Below, piece after piece: positions 24,262-35,700 of a DNA stretch of 64,000 nucleotides. A program made the position numbers and the translations under genes. The notes under the pieces were generated by a model. The model was not told the DNA's origin. It was given only the letters and a program-made list of their open reading frames with translations, and did not search any database. The first letter of the stretch is position 1, and every line of letters begins with the position of its first letter. This DNA is from Roridomyces roridus (lineage: Eukaryota; Basidiomycota; Agaricomycetes; Agaricales; Mycenaceae), in contig JARKIF010000036.1 in the NCBI GenBank assembly GCA_029378245.1, positions 372,001 through 436,000 on the forward strand. Direction: 5' to 3'.

Positions 24262-24688
24262 ACTCCTCTGCCAACCTGACTGTCTAGACTTGTGCAGATG
24301 GTGTGAATGTGTCCAGCACATACAGGTGTGGTTGAAGCTAATGAAATTATCCGATACAATTGGGTTGAAAAACTTGGATGTTTCGAGTTCGATGCTCAGG
24401 GCACCCGACAAGACTCGAATACTCGCCTGAATCCGAGTCCCGAACGTCAGTCCAAAGCCAACTTCTGCTTCGTCACCTGCAGGCATCGCCCTGGTCCATA
24501 GAATGTGGGAGAGTGCTGCAACACTGTGGTTGGTTTCTTGGGATACCTATCTCGTGAAGAGATCACGTTGAAGATCTGTGCTGAAGGAACCTGGGCTCGA
24601 TTCCTGGTAATGACCTGGATGCATGTTTTCCCAAGGCAAGCACAGCCTGAATTTAAAAGCATGAACCTCCTTTCTGCGGATGCAAAGC

Positions 24689-24742
24689 AAAAATCGTTGA
24701 CCTAGATAATATTGCAAGCGCCCACGCCGAATCGAACGGCGT
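24689..24742 (-). repeat. B-box/T-run unit c
   Basis: Minus strand: ACGCCGTTCGATTCGGCGT, a perfect 6-bp T-arm stem around the TTCGATT loop, then a T5 run about 31 nt downstream. The preceding sequence (gtctgaagccaaggtgttga) is vaguely like tRNA-Leu/Ser arms but I could not fold a full cloverleaf. Confidence 0.6.
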
Positions 24743-24854
24743 CTGACTCTCAACACCTTGGCTTCAGACTCTCCCCGGTGTAAGTAGAAACCTTCTCTGC
24801 TGCAGCATCGAGATAAGATCAATCTTCACGAGAATGTACATAGATGAAAAATTT

Positions 24855-24901
24855 AAAAAGCATGGTGAGCAGGAGGACGTCCTGCCCCCGAATCGAACGG
24901 G
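24855..24901 (-). repeat. B-box/T-run unit b
   Basis: Minus strand: CCCGTTCGATTCGGGGG followed about 26 nt later by T5 and then a second T5. The sequence before it matches unit a over about 60 bp with differences. Confidence 0.55.
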
Positions 24902-25184
24902 ACTCCACTGACTTGATTGTCTAGAGTTGTGCAGATGGCGGTGAATGTGCCCAGGGTTCAAGCTAATGCCATTATCTATGCAACGGGGTTGAGAAACTCC
25001 TATGGTTCTTCTTTATACATGCCGGGATAGTCCCGGGCCCACCGCATATCCAAGGAGCGTGATGAGAGAGTGTTGGAACATCGTGGTTGGTTTCTTGGGG
25101 TCATCCAAGTATTTCTTCTCCCGTGGCGACTCGTTGTATGACTGGATAAGCGACATCTTCCATCCCTTGAACGGACAAGCCAAC

Positions 25185-25244
25185 AAAAAAAAAAAGGAAG
25201 GACGCAGATCTTCCGGTCTATCGTCCGGCCTCGAATCGAACGGG
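25185..25244 (-). repeat. B-box/T-run unit d with T11
   Basis: Minus strand: CCCGTTCGATTCGAGG, then a 33-nt trailer ending in an 11-nt T run. The trailer (ccggaagatct) and the word gtttcaacagccggt before the core are shared with unit e. Confidence 0.65.
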
Positions 25245-27138
25245 ACCGGCTGTTGAAACTCGAAATAGCGGCAATCTTCATCGCCTCATCGCCTTGAAGG
25301 ACGAGGGTTGTTACTTCCGTACTCGAACACCCTTGACGCAATACACGTCCATTCCATGACACTGTCGAAATCGTCCGAATTTATTTGCTCGCACTCTCGA
25401 GCTCGTTCAGGCACCCGACACTTGAATGTCACTTGCCCGAATGCTACCAAAGCCAAGTTCTTCTTCTACAATCGGATGCAGGCATCGCCCAGTCCGTGGA
25501 ATGTGGGAGCATGTTGGAACATCGTGTCTTACTGACTCTTACATATATTCTGGCGACTTACGATATTATATGTGACTGACCTTCCGGCCACCTTAAGGGT
25601 TTTGTGTACTTGCGTAGATGATACATCAATTCTTCGAGGGCTGGAAGTGTCTGGGAGGTGGCCTAGGTTCAGACGAGTCGAATGAGACCAATATCGCCCG
25701 ATTGTGTCAACTTTTGGAGACATGGGAAATATTTTGGCGAGACAGGTCCAAAAATGGCCAAAACGGCTGAGCCGGCCACTCGTGGGAATCACAGCCTTGT
25801 GCCACGAAACCGCGTCGCTGTCGGTTCCAGGCAACATGCCAGCTGGATAGGCTGCCCAAGAGGTGCCGGGGGCATGCGAATCGACGCGGTGGCACTCTCC
25901 CGTAGCCTTTTAATAAAAAATATTTGTGTATTTGGCTGTCTCGAATGACAGGGCACCGACCTGAGGGACCCGAAGTGTGCAGGTCACCAGCTGGGCGTAG
26001 CAGGGTACGGAAGTCACGAAGATAGGTTCTGAGAATCCATCGCAGCACGCGGGGCCAGAAGCCAGTCGCAGAGGAAGTGATGTACGTCGAGCCTCACGGG
26101 TGTGCCATGCAGGAGGCTGGGCGACGGTACATTGTCGGGGCTCAAAATGTATTTCACGAGGCGGAGGTGACCGTTTGGTGTCGAAAGGGTGTTTTTGTAT
26201 GTGGTAAGTGTCCGTGAACGCGAAGAATTCACTTGAAATAGTCCGAAACGGGGTGTAGTGCTGTCGTGCATGGACTCCGCTTGCCAGCTGTCAATGGCGA
26301 GAACGGGTGCCGAATGCAAAGAACATGGTTCGGGGGATGATAAAAATGTTATTGAAAGGCTATAGACTCATTGGGGAACGTATGGCGAGCAAGGATAGGT
26401 AGGGTGAAGAAGGTGCCGAAACCCATGTGACGGCGAGCTCTCGTTCCAGGCAAAGGCGGGGTGTACAACCACGGTGAGCGGGGTAGGTCAAGATGAGGTG
26501 TATGTGTACGCACTACATGAGCCATTTCCGCCACTGCCACCCTCCATCCCCGCAAAAAATCTCGGAATGTCCGGGGTCGGGAAACAGGCGATGTACAGAG
26601 GTTGGCCTCAAAGACGACAAGAAAAATCGCTAAATACATGTTAGTACCGTCAGTGGGGTACATGGACTATGCTCACTGACCTTACAAAGTTCGGACGCCG
26701 TGCCAGGCATATTGCGTCCGATGCAAAGGTATCAATCCGACGTCTTATGTGGAAGATTTTGCTGCTTGGGCGTGAATCCTGGGTCGTATAGCGGTATTTA
26801 GGGGATGATCCGCCGCTGGTGCATGGAGTGGGGGATAGCCCAAGGTCCACAGAGCATGACGAGCCCAGGAAGTCGTGAATTGGCCAGGTGGTCGTCGAGA
26901 AAGAGGCAGCGGAGTGCAAGCGATGCCACATCCAAAATAAGAAGTCACGTTTTTCGGGCCTACGTCCCGGTCGCCAAGGACCACACATCACGGCAACTCA
27001 ATGAATCAACCCCAAATACAACAACTAGGTAAGAATACCAACTTGGGGGCTTGTATGAGGCAAGTGGCCGGATGGCTAGGCCGGCCGGTTAGGCAGTCTC
27101 AGATAATACGTGACATCTTCGATCCCACCGTGTAAGCC

Positions 27139-27194
27139 AAAAAAAAAAAGTATGTGGATCTTCTGGTGCATCGTCCGCCCTCGAATCGAACGGG
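27139..27194 (-). repeat. B-box/T-run unit e with T11
   Basis: Minus strand: CCCGTTCGATTCGAGG followed 29 nt later by 11 T. It is clearly a diverged copy of unit d both before and after the core. Confidence 0.65.
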
Positions 27195-27346
27195 AGCGGC
27201 TGTTGAACGTGGAACTAGCGGGAATCTCCACAGATCTTCATCGCCTTGAGTACCATGACGATGATTATGAACGGCGGACGTCTGACATGCTCGAAACGGT
27301 GCTCGAGCTAATGCATTTGTTGGCCAGAATAAGCCCGGAGCCCCTC

Positions 27347-27398
27347 AAAAAAGCATTGCTTAGATAACGCCAATGGTCCACCCTCGAATCGAACGAGA
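27347..27398 (-). repeat. B-box/T-run unit f
   Basis: Minus strand: CTCGTTCGATTCGAGGG, then T6 about 31 nt downstream. It lies about 200 bp from unit e in the same orientation. Confidence 0.55.
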
Positions 27399-27580
27399 GG
27401 TACGGCTGTTGGACTGGCGGAAACTGTGGTGGCCTCAGGAAATCGACCAGATCGTACTACTTGGAACACTTTTCTTGAGCCCATGTATGTATCCGTCACA
27501 CAATCGAAATCTTACTTACACTACACTCCTCCTCCTCCCCTCTCCTCTCAATCATCACCACAACACAACACAAAACCAAC

Positions 27581-29624
27581 CTACATCCCACCCCCAACCA
27601 GCGCCGTACACAACTCCTTCAAATTCCCACTGGTCTCCCCAACAACGCGCTCCCTCAAATGCCGATGCCCACTATTATTCGACGCGAACGGGAAGGCGGC
27701 TTTGATTCTGTCGAGACGCGCGCGCGACCAATGGGCGCGGATGAGTCTGTTGGCGTGTTAGTATATATTTTAGAGGCGAGGAGGGAGGGAGGAGGGAGGG
27801 AGGAGGAAGGAGGAAGGAAGAAGCAGCCACTCACCGCATAACCAAAACCCTCTCCCGCGTCCCCATCCCCTCCATAGTCTTCTCAATCATATACGCATCC
27901 CTCAACGCAGCAGGGTCCAACTCGGGATGATGCACGTCCACTTCGCAGCCACGGACAATGTGCATGAGGGCTTTGCGCTCGAGGCCGCCGCTGCCCCAAA
28001 AAAATGAGGTCGTCAGAATGCGAGATGGAGAAGGAGGGAGGGAGGGAAGACGGACAATTCACTATCAATCGCCTTGGTGAGCGGCTTCTTCTGCCTGCTA
28101 TGATACTCGCGGCACACTTGCGAAAGGTGAGGGGCCGTCCGGCTCGTGAGGATCGTGTGGAATTTCGACTGGAATTACAGGTCAGATTGGTGGAAGAGAA
28201 GAGAAGAGAAGAGAAGAGAAGAGAAGAGAAGAGAAGGAAAACGCACCTCGTCAGTCCCCATCCGCCCCGCACCAGCCTTGTACAACGCCTGAGCATCGTC
28301 GATGGCAAGCTGCCCTGGGTTCTGCGTCGACGCGTCGGGGAGGACGAGGCGCTCCGTCTGCAGAGCCAGGGTCATCACTGGTACTCGTCAGCCAATGCTG
28401 GACACGAAGAGAGAGAGAGAACGCACACTTCCGCGCTCCACCATCCAACTTTGTCTGGATCGCCGTAGACAGATTCTTGCCGTACATCTGCTGATAGGTG
28501 TACGACAACAGGTTGATGTCGAACAGAGAGAGGTCGAGGATGAGTTCGTTGAGAAGGTCGCTGTATGGCATGTCAGTCAGCGATGAAATGGAGAGGGAAG
28601 GAGACGCACCCCGCGTCACTGGACACCAATTTGATGAGATGCGCGTCGTATTTGAGTGGTCCTAGGGCGAGGCCGCAGAGACCCGCTCTGCCCAGGATGT
28701 CAGTTTAAGCAAGAAAGAAAGAGCATGCAACGCACTCGAGGTCGCCGCTGCACTCTTTCTCAATCCACTGCAACAGCGTAAGCCGCTTCTTGTTGTTGTG
28801 ATGCATCTGGAACTCCTGCGATACGGCGTCCATCTTGATCGGTCCGAGGTTGACCATAAGATCGATCACTGCGCGTATAAGTACATCGAGTAGAGAGCGA
28901 GAAGGAAGAGACGCACACTGCTTCTTACTCTTATGCGTCAAAATGGCATCAACATCCCTCTCCACGCCGTCGTACTTCTGAATCCCACCAGGGAACCGCG
29001 GGTTATTGATGAGGATCTCGCCGCGATAATACACTTGGGGCGCTTCGACTCCGTACGCACCCGGAGCAGGGCCAGGTGGGGGTGCGTAGCCTCCAGCGGG
29101 GTAGCCGACGGGAGGAGGGCCAGCGGGAGGAGGGTAAGCGCCGAATCCAGGTTGGGGTGCAGAGGGATAGCCGCCTTGGGGCGAGGGTGGGAGGTATTGC
29201 GGTGCGTATCCTGGCTGTCCAGCGGGAGGGGGATAGGCACCAGTTGGAGGGGGGTATGCGCCAGTTGGGGGTGGATAGGCGCCAGTCGGAGGTGGATATG
29301 CGCCAGCGGGAGGTGGGTAAGCACCAGCTGGAGGCGGGTATGCGCCAGCGGGAGGTGGGTATGCGCCAGTCGGGGGCGGGTAGCTTGGGGCGGGCTGGGG
29401 GTGGATCAGATGGATTGAACACGACGAGAGTCAGCACGTACGTAGCCTTGACCTGGCACGGCCTGTATAAAGTATCAGCAGCGTGATCTGACGACGAGAC
29501 TGAGACATACGAATCCTCCGCCCTGAGGGGCACCAGGCTACGATGAACGCGTTAGAATCACGGGGGAGAATGGCAGAGGAAGACAGACATAGGTTCCGTA
29601 GGGGGCAGGGGGTGGGCCAGACAT
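27581..29624 (-). CDS. Annexin with N-terminal proline/glycine/tyrosine-rich repeat tail
   Basis: Calcium-dependent phospholipid-binding protein, probably cytosolic and recruited to membranes. The ATG is at 29624; about ten exons separated by short introns end at TAG 27581-27583. The N-terminus (MSGPPPAPYGTY) leads through short exons to a proline-rich domain with about seven or eight copies of AYPPPAG/TYPPPTG (about 29226-29385). A linker with VYYRGEILINNPRFPGGIQ follows. Annexin repeats then appear as DAILTHKSKKQ..KRLTLLQWIEKECSGDLE; LLSYTYQQMYGKNLSTAIQT; then DDAQALYKAGAGRMGTDE with TILTSRTAPHLSQVCREYHS. The last repeat has EKTMEGMGTRERVLVMR and RIKAAFPFASN, ending GETSGNLKELCTALVGGGM. The core GxGTDE/GMGTRE motifs are kept in repeats 3 and 4; repeat 1 has lost it (LTHKSKK), so calcium sites may be few. 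Exon joins were inferred by eye. Confidence 0.9.
28193..28236. repeat. (AGAAG)n microsatellite in an annexin intron
   Basis: About nine uninterrupted copies of the pentamer gaaga. It lies between two annexin coding exons on the minus strand, where it reads as a pyrimidine tract within the intron. Likely length-polymorphic. Confidence 0.9.
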
Positions 29625-29803
29625 GAGGGGAAGAAGGAAGAAGGCGGTTTGAAGGCGGTGGTTATAGTCTTGGCACAAGGCTGTGAGTGTCACCGCCTTT
29701 GACAGCGCAATCAGCGCGCCCTGTCCCGATCGGGCATTCACGGCCTTGGAACGGCCGGTCCCGAACAATTGCCGCATCGAATGTGAAAGCGGAATCTTGC
29801 GGG

Positions 29804-29854
29804 AAAAAACTTGTAAGTCAGCATCATTCCAACCCCCCGAGTCGAACGAGGGGT
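29804..29854 (-). repeat. B-box/T-run unit g
   Basis: Minus strand: CCTCGTTCGACTCGGGGGG, then T6 about 24 nt downstream. It lies just upstream of the annexin start, divergent 5' DNA shared with the type 1 copy that follows. Confidence 0.6.
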
Positions 29855-30170
29855 GTCCTAATGTCCGAAGTTCTTTCATGGAACGAGATCAATGACTGGA
29901 ATGTGCGCATTTAAGCAGCTTCAACTTGAACGCATTTGTACATACCGGTACTCTTGCGAGACCGGCGGCCCGGAAAAAAAGCAGGGTCCGTGATTTTTTA
30001 GTATTCCCGCCCGAATCGCACGGGTGCCAACCTCGGGTCTGCGACCCAACGTAACAAGAACAACAACACACTTCGCGAAAGTGTACATTATCTTGAAGGC
30101 AATAGAGGCAGTTGGAAGAGAATTTTGGCGGGTAAATCTCGTTTGTATGCGCATTTGAAAAACTCGAACT
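29850..30170 (-). repeat. Type 1 dispersed repeat copy carrying unit h
   Basis: About 300 bp on the minus strand is homologous to 39310-39665 (plus) and its inverted twin 47676-48031. Shared blocks include gacattgatctcgttc-like and acattccagtcattgatctc, gtgtacattt/gtgtacattatc, and gggcgggaatactaaaaaat. Copies differ by many substitutions, so this insertion is older than the inverted duplication. Confidence 0.7.
29974..30024 (-). repeat. B-box/T-run unit h (inside the type 1 repeat)
   Basis: Minus strand: CCCGTGCGATTCGGGCGGG, with one change in the T-loop (GTGC for GTTC), then T7 about 28 nt downstream. Trailer: aatactaaaaaatcacgg, as in units l and p. Confidence 0.6.
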
Positions 30171-30209
30171 CGAAGGACTTCTATCACCCGGTCCCGAGTC
30201 GAACGGGGT
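30158..30209 (-). repeat. B-box/T-run unit i
   Basis: Minus strand: CCCCGTTCGACTCGGGACC, then T5 about 30 nt downstream. It abuts the type 1 repeat in the same orientation. Confidence 0.55.
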
Positions 30210-30497
30210 TGCCAGCAAGATTCGGGGGAGTGCAGTGTTCAGATACACACAACTCCGTGTCCGCATTTATTCAGGAATCGATGCCACTCTCCGCTTTTCG
30301 CACCTCAAAATCTTGTTTCTCATTGGGGACCCATATCTTGATTTCGGAGGGTGCTGGTGCAGTGTACCTCGTTCCCGCCTGGCGCCATGGATTTTTTCCC
30401 ACATCCCGCCGTGCTGGGTGTCGCGCTCATCTTAACCTGAACGTGTTTGTACATATTGGTACTTCCTTTCACTTTATTTGCCCTTGCAGACCGGGAG

Positions 30498-30545
30498 AAA
30501 AAAATGGAGCAGCCTTTGTGAGTATTCCTGCCCGAATCGAACGGG
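30498..30545 (-). repeat. B-box/T-run unit j
   Basis: Minus strand: CCCGTTCGATTCGGGCAGG, then T7 about 25 nt downstream. The trailer aatactcacaaaggctgc resembles that of units h, l and p. Confidence 0.6.
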
Positions 30546-31506
30546 TTCCATCTCGAGCGCTCAAGCTCAAGTTTGTCTTTGCAGGAACCAGACGCTTCGA
30601 TATCCGCAGGTGCGATTGCCAAGACCACAGAAGCGGTTGAATTCTACAAACAAGTTTGTACAAATTTGCCAGTCACTTTGTTGTCCATCATCGCAGCGCT
30701 TTCGCGACTCGTTTGATGTTTGGACCTAGCTTACACTATTGATGACCGATACTGGGCATACAAGTTCTTCTTCCGTGGAGAGAGAAAAACATACGGGACC
30801 AAGGGTCAGTCGGTCATCTCTATCCGCCCAGACCCGACGGCGAGTCGAAGGGTTAACCGATTTACAGCTGGAGGATGGCATGCAACTGAGCACAGGCTTC
30901 GGATACACGACCGTGGGTGTCATAGAGTAAGGAGATGAATGAACCCCTTTTTGAACAGCGGTTGAGTTGAACTGACTGGACTCACGGTGGATGCACGATA
31001 AGTAGTAAGCGAGCTCAAACAAAAGGCTTCGAGGAGGTGCAGACTCCTCACCGAGCCCCAAGTCGATCCATGCCTTTCACGGACATGACGACGTGCACAA
31101 AAAGAGTACCTGTGGAGAAGGGTGCAAAGGTAGTGGTGCACGTACTGAACACGGGAATGCACACGCAGGTATGTCTCAAATCATATAACACCCTAAAAAA
31201 TCTCAATGTTTTCCCGGTGGACAGTTATTAGGGCGAGTCAGAAAAAAAGGTAGTTTCTCAGAGTTCGAAGAATTCATGATGCAACCCCGAATCGAACGAA
31301 GTTTTCTTTGCAGCGAACGCACATTGTAGGGCTGCTTGTCCGGGTATCAGATGCACAACCGTGGACTGTGTGTGGTGACCACCACAATAAATCCAGTCTG
31401 AACACAGTAATTGAAAACCGAGTCCGGAAACGCACGCACATCATTCAAACATCATTCCATCATTCTTTGTTGACGGTTGTGTACCTTGCTCTTGTCACAA
31501 ACCACC
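30546..31506. other. Intergenic region before the first F-box gene
   Basis: No gene is supported. It includes unit k (31242-31300), and the last 70 bp should be the promoter and leader of the F-box gene: the words cattccatcattctttgttga here recur upstream of the second F-box gene (about 45600, opposite strand) and, diverged, at about 43790-43830. Confidence 0.5.
31242..31300 (-). repeat. B-box/T-run unit k
   Basis: Minus strand: CTTCGTTCGATTCGGGGTT, then T7 about 36 nt downstream. The trailer atcatgaattct is shared with units n and o. Confidence 0.6.
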
Positions 31507-32346
31507 ATGTCCCTGAAACTCCCCGATTTCCCGCTCGATGTTCTCCTCGAGGTCGCGAAAGAACTCGACCTCTCAGACTCGCTACATCTCGCTGCTGTAC
31601 GCATCTTATCGTCCACTAATCTTGCGGTTGAAAGCGTCGACAGACTTGCACCGCGTGCGCCGCCGTCTTGGATTCTCCCTCTTTCTGGATCGAATGTCTT
31701 CGTCGGATGGAGGAGATCCATAGACGACCCATACCCTGTACCCCTGGAACCGACCTCACCGTTCTCCCTCTTGACAAGCTCCGCGACGTGGCCGTCCACG
31801 CGTACAAGCTCAGAAAGAACTGGGCCTCCGACTCCGCGCTGCCCGTGACCATTCATTCCTACTATATAGCTGGTGAATCGGATCCCTCGCACATTTTGCC
31901 CATCGAGGGGACGCATATGATCCTCATCGTCTTCTATCGAAGCCTCGCCTGTTTGAACACCACGACGGGCGAGTATCTCGCGAATTGCGATCGTGATCCG
32001 ACATTCGAAGGGTGCTCCCCGCTTTTTTATTCTGCGGGAATGTGTTGTGTCGCATTCGCTTGCTACAATGAGTGAGTCCATCGTCATGCTCTGCGAGTCA
32101 GTATTCATGATATCCAGTGTTGGAAAAGAGCTCGCACTCGCTGTCTTCAACGTGGATTATGGAGACTTAGAGGCGGTGACAGTCTCCTCGACCTTCTCAC
32201 GCAGCTGGCCCTACCCTGAGAGAATCCGTATCGAATGTGTGATCGCCAATGAAAACACACTCGGTGTCGTCGGTTCCATGGATGGCGAGGGCCCCGCCCT
32301 ATTCTACTGTCGCACAAGCGATCCCGGGTTGTACATGCACGTGTAA
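31507..32346 (+). pseudogene. F-box protein gene 1, 3' end cut off by a transposon
   Basis: Starts at ATG 31507 (accaccATGt). Exon 1 encodes an F-box: LPDFPLDVLLEVAKELDLSD then SLHLAA. After an intron come WIECLRRMEEIHRRPIPC, LRDVAVHAYKLRKNWAS, HILPIEGTHMILIVF and SLACLNTTTGEYLANC. A second intron ends at about 32116, followed by ELALAVFNVDYGD and SSTFSRSWPYPERI. It is a clear paralogue of the minus-strand gene at 44076-45563, which continues for about 220 residues beyond GEDRCLFYCRTTEP. This copy stops only eight codons after its equivalent, FYCRTSDP, and the stop codon is inside the repeat gtgtaaggttgtaagg that forms the end of the adjacent transposon. F-box proteins act as substrate adaptors of SCF ubiquitin ligases; this truncated copy is probably defective. 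Confidence 0.75.
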
Positions 32347-32373
32347 GGTTGTAAGGTTGTGTATTATGTGAGG

Positions 32374-32455
32374 TTGATGGCGATCAGTGTAATGTTGATG
32401 GCGATCAGTGTAATGTTGATGCACATCAGTGTAATGTTGATGCGCATCAGTGTAA
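32374..32455. repeat. Four tandem 21-bp units at the left transposon end
   Basis: Unit ttgatggcgatcagtgtaatg repeated about four times with changes in the third and fourth copies (gcacatc, gcgcatc). The cagtgtaatgtt/cgtgtaaggtt core matches the right end in inverse orientation, so these are probably subterminal transposase-binding repeats. Confidence 0.8.
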
Positions 32456-32700
32456 ACCCGCGCAGCGCTCACGAAGGAGGTTCGGCTAACAGTCCGATCT
32501 CGCGGTTCTGCGCCTTTGTGCGCTCATCGTCCCAGAATGGCAGGCCACGGCCCCCGGATCATCGATTGTCGGCAATCGATTACGCTCTTGCTTTCTCCCA
32601 CCTCATCGCCCGCCCTCCCGCCCTCCCGCCCCACGAAACGGTGAGTGGCCCGGCGTGCCCCAACTTTTCATTGATGATAGAAACATACTTTCCAGGCAGG

Positions 32701-35700
32701 ATGGACCAGAATCCTTGGAACGCGGCTGAATTCGAAGCGGCTCTGAACGCCGATGGGTGGGCCGGGGGCGGCTATGCGACCGACGGTCCCCATCAGTCAT
32801 GGTGCGTCGTACCTTTGCTGTGAGTGCGAATCTCACATCAAATTTATAGGCCGAGCGATTGGATGAGTGGTCAGATGTCAGGCTCGAACGGTCATTCCGC
32901 TGGGAACTGGGCATGGTGCGTGGAGATGAGCTGTCAGTGCGCTGCGAGTATCTCGCGGTTCTCACCCAATTACAGGCCAACGGACTCGGAGGTCATCGAA
33001 CCGTCCGTTTCAAACTCACACGCTTTGACATTGGCGGCGTCTCCTTACGCCTCCTCGATCAGCAGCTTCCCCGGATATAGCACGACAACCCAAAGCTCCG
33101 CTTCATCAAACTTCCCGAGGTGAGAATTGTTTTGAGGAGGCCGGACGACTCTCAGGCTGCATGTATAGCGATCTCCCGATGCACGCCAGCGTCGATGCGG
33201 ACCCTTGGCGGTACGTCCATTCAGTATTACGCGGCTGACATGTTAACAAGTATGAAACAGGTTGTACGCTCAATCTACGGCTCGGTCGTCAACATCGTCG
33301 CTCGCTGGCGCGGAATTGTGAGTATTTTCAATTTTCCCGCGCGGATGGAGTAAACGGTGTTTCCCTCTCAGCTCGGATATAAACTCATTCTATCATCAAC
33401 CTGCGGCCAGTACCTCTTCGCTATCGCTTTCTGCATGTGGGGATATCTGGTGAGTTTTCCTCATCTTTGTCGCAGTCGGATGGCGTTCACAATCTGTCAG
33501 GGATGATCTCAATAATCTGAGCAGCGACAACGACACACGGTTCTCCGACTTCGCCGACCAACGGTACGCTGATATATTCTGCGTCTATTACGTGGTCTGA
33601 CTCGTCTTTTTGGAGTTCTTCGTCATCAAGATTTAGCTCCCTCGACCCAACCAGTGTCTGGAACGAACTCCCATTTAGTATGGTTGCCGCTGAAAGGTAC
33701 GAGTGCTCGTACACTGGGCGATTCAGAGCTTGACACCCAGCAGATCAAGCAGCCCTCAATTAGACTTTGCGGATGACCCATCCCCGTTCGTGATCGTTGT
33801 TTTCAGTGATTGTGCCAATCTGAGTGTTGTCCTAGAGTTCTCGTACCCGCGGCCACGCAAAGTGCTGCTGCCGCCGCCAAATCGCGATCTTCTGGGGGTA
33901 AGAAACCCCGGATGCGCCCAGAGGAGATGGGAGATGAGTTCGAGCTTGATTGGCAGCGTTCCGATACGAAGTGGGTTGAGGATGGTGTCTGGTCGGAGTA
34001 CATAGAGTTCCCCTACGGCTTGGCGTTCACCCAACACAAAACAATCCGGCGGCTCGAGCGTGTCCATGGAGTTCCGTCGGAACTACCTCACCCCGAAGTG
34101 CCAACCGCATTCGTGCTCTCTTTCCCCGAGCAAGTTGTGCCCGGAAACATGACGCTGGATGGTTTCTGGCGTGATCTGGTCCGTTTTGCCGGTTCTTCAT
34201 GTCGTTCCCTTGCTGACAACCTCAGTGCCCCCATTCTTGGCGCCAATCAACAGGGGGTAGGGACCACGCAGATGCCAATATCTCTGGTTTCTTTTTCCCC
34301 GGCCGGTCTGCGTCGGAGAAGATCAGTTGCCGTCGCGCCGTGCCAGTGTGCCAGGGAGTGTGGGTATGCGGCTCCATTGATCCCACGTTCATTCACGAGG
34401 TCAGGCGCGACCTGGATCCCGAGCTACAACATCGACTGGCGGAGGCAACGCTTCGCGTTCGTGAACAGCAGGAAGGGACAATGGTTGGGAAAGTGTTGAC
34501 GTACGTGGACTTCCATCCTCTGCTTCATGTTGCTCAACGTCTAGCAGATATATTAGCTCCTTGGACCGGCTGCACTGTACCGGTATTCTGGCTGATGGCT
34601 CAACCTGTCCAGGAACAGTGAGCGATGTCCGAGCTTTCAGAAAGGTAACTATTGGCCATTTGATCGTCCTTTACTCACCCGTTTCTGTGTTCAGTCTCAC
34701 TCCGGGAAAATGCATGGCCTAGCGTGCACCAATCGTTTAGCGCTTACCTTTGCCGAATCCAGACACTCAACGCACTACATTCAAGAAGACATCGACGAGA
34801 CGATCTTCCTCGCTGCGAAGCGTGGCGAGCAGATAATCGACGGAGAGGATGCCGAAGGTGACTGCACCAGCGTGTTGAGTTTGAAGCAGGCGTCTACAGT
34901 GGCCAAAACTTGCAGTGAGTTTCATGTTTCCATTCGCTTCAATGTATTCACTTCCATAGGATTCAATCACTTTTGCAACGGTGTTGCATATTCTGCACCA
35001 CTTGTTCGTGTACAGTGCAACGCCAGGATGACATTCTTCATCCCCAACGGGGATGTTTACGACGACTTGCGGTTCACGATGATTGCCTTTCCGTCTGAAT
35101 ACCATTGCCATCCAACCTCTCTGGGTACCAGATGCCCGCGCGGAGTGAGGGATAAATACAAGGAATGTGTTCGAAAGTATGGTCCGGAAGCTACTGTCGT
35201 CAAAGTGGAAATAGGTGTGTTTGCCGAGCGTTCTTGGCGCGACCAGCTTACGTAGCCTCTTCAGCGCAGTCAACGCGAGATATACTCGGGGGCAAGACTC
35301 CGAGCCAATATGATCCTAGTTTGATCAACGCGCGACTCAAATATAGGTTGCTTCGCGAGGTGCGACTCGAGTCCGCCACGGCAGCAGACGGGGAGAATGT
35401 CGCCGAAGGTTTGTGGCTGCCACTGGCTTTTGGCTTTTAATGTTTCTTAATTCATTCCCATTTCAGCGGTCGCTGCATACATTGCGCGGCAACAGGCAAT
35501 ACCAGATGCCCAGCAACGATACATCCACACCTTTCGTTCCAGCGAGGGCAAGCGCATCTTCATCGGCGCTCATGCACCGCTGCTTTCCCGAATTCATCAT
35601 CTCCGCACGCTGGACTTTGATACATCTTTCAAGCCCGTCGAGGGGAAGTTGCAGATATTCGAGATTAACGGGCTGCTTGATTCGCACGGGTGTGGTGAGT

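Larger units (their letters stand above)
23958..27580. other. Repeat-rich gene-free block with six Pol III-like units
   Basis: No protein gene is supported. The block contains six of the B-box/T-run units listed separately, plus shared words around them. For example gtggttggtttcttgggg recurs at about 24526 and 25080, and gaatgtgggag occurs at about 24501 and 25499. Also cttggcttcaga(g/c)tctc occurs at about 24107 and 24759. Minus-strand frames at 26014-26991 have no recognisable motif. Confidence 0.55.

Noticed and set aside
26014..26991. Minus-strand gene made of three overlapping frames
   Set aside because: Frames of about 100 codons exist, but they share no motif with known families and their junctions lack matching splice sites in phase.
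24100..31300. Functional tRNA genes at the TTCGANTC cores
   Set aside because: Only the T-arm is convincing. D-arm, anticodon arm and matching acceptor strands could not be folded at any site, and the T run is 24-36 nt away rather than directly after the acceptor stem.
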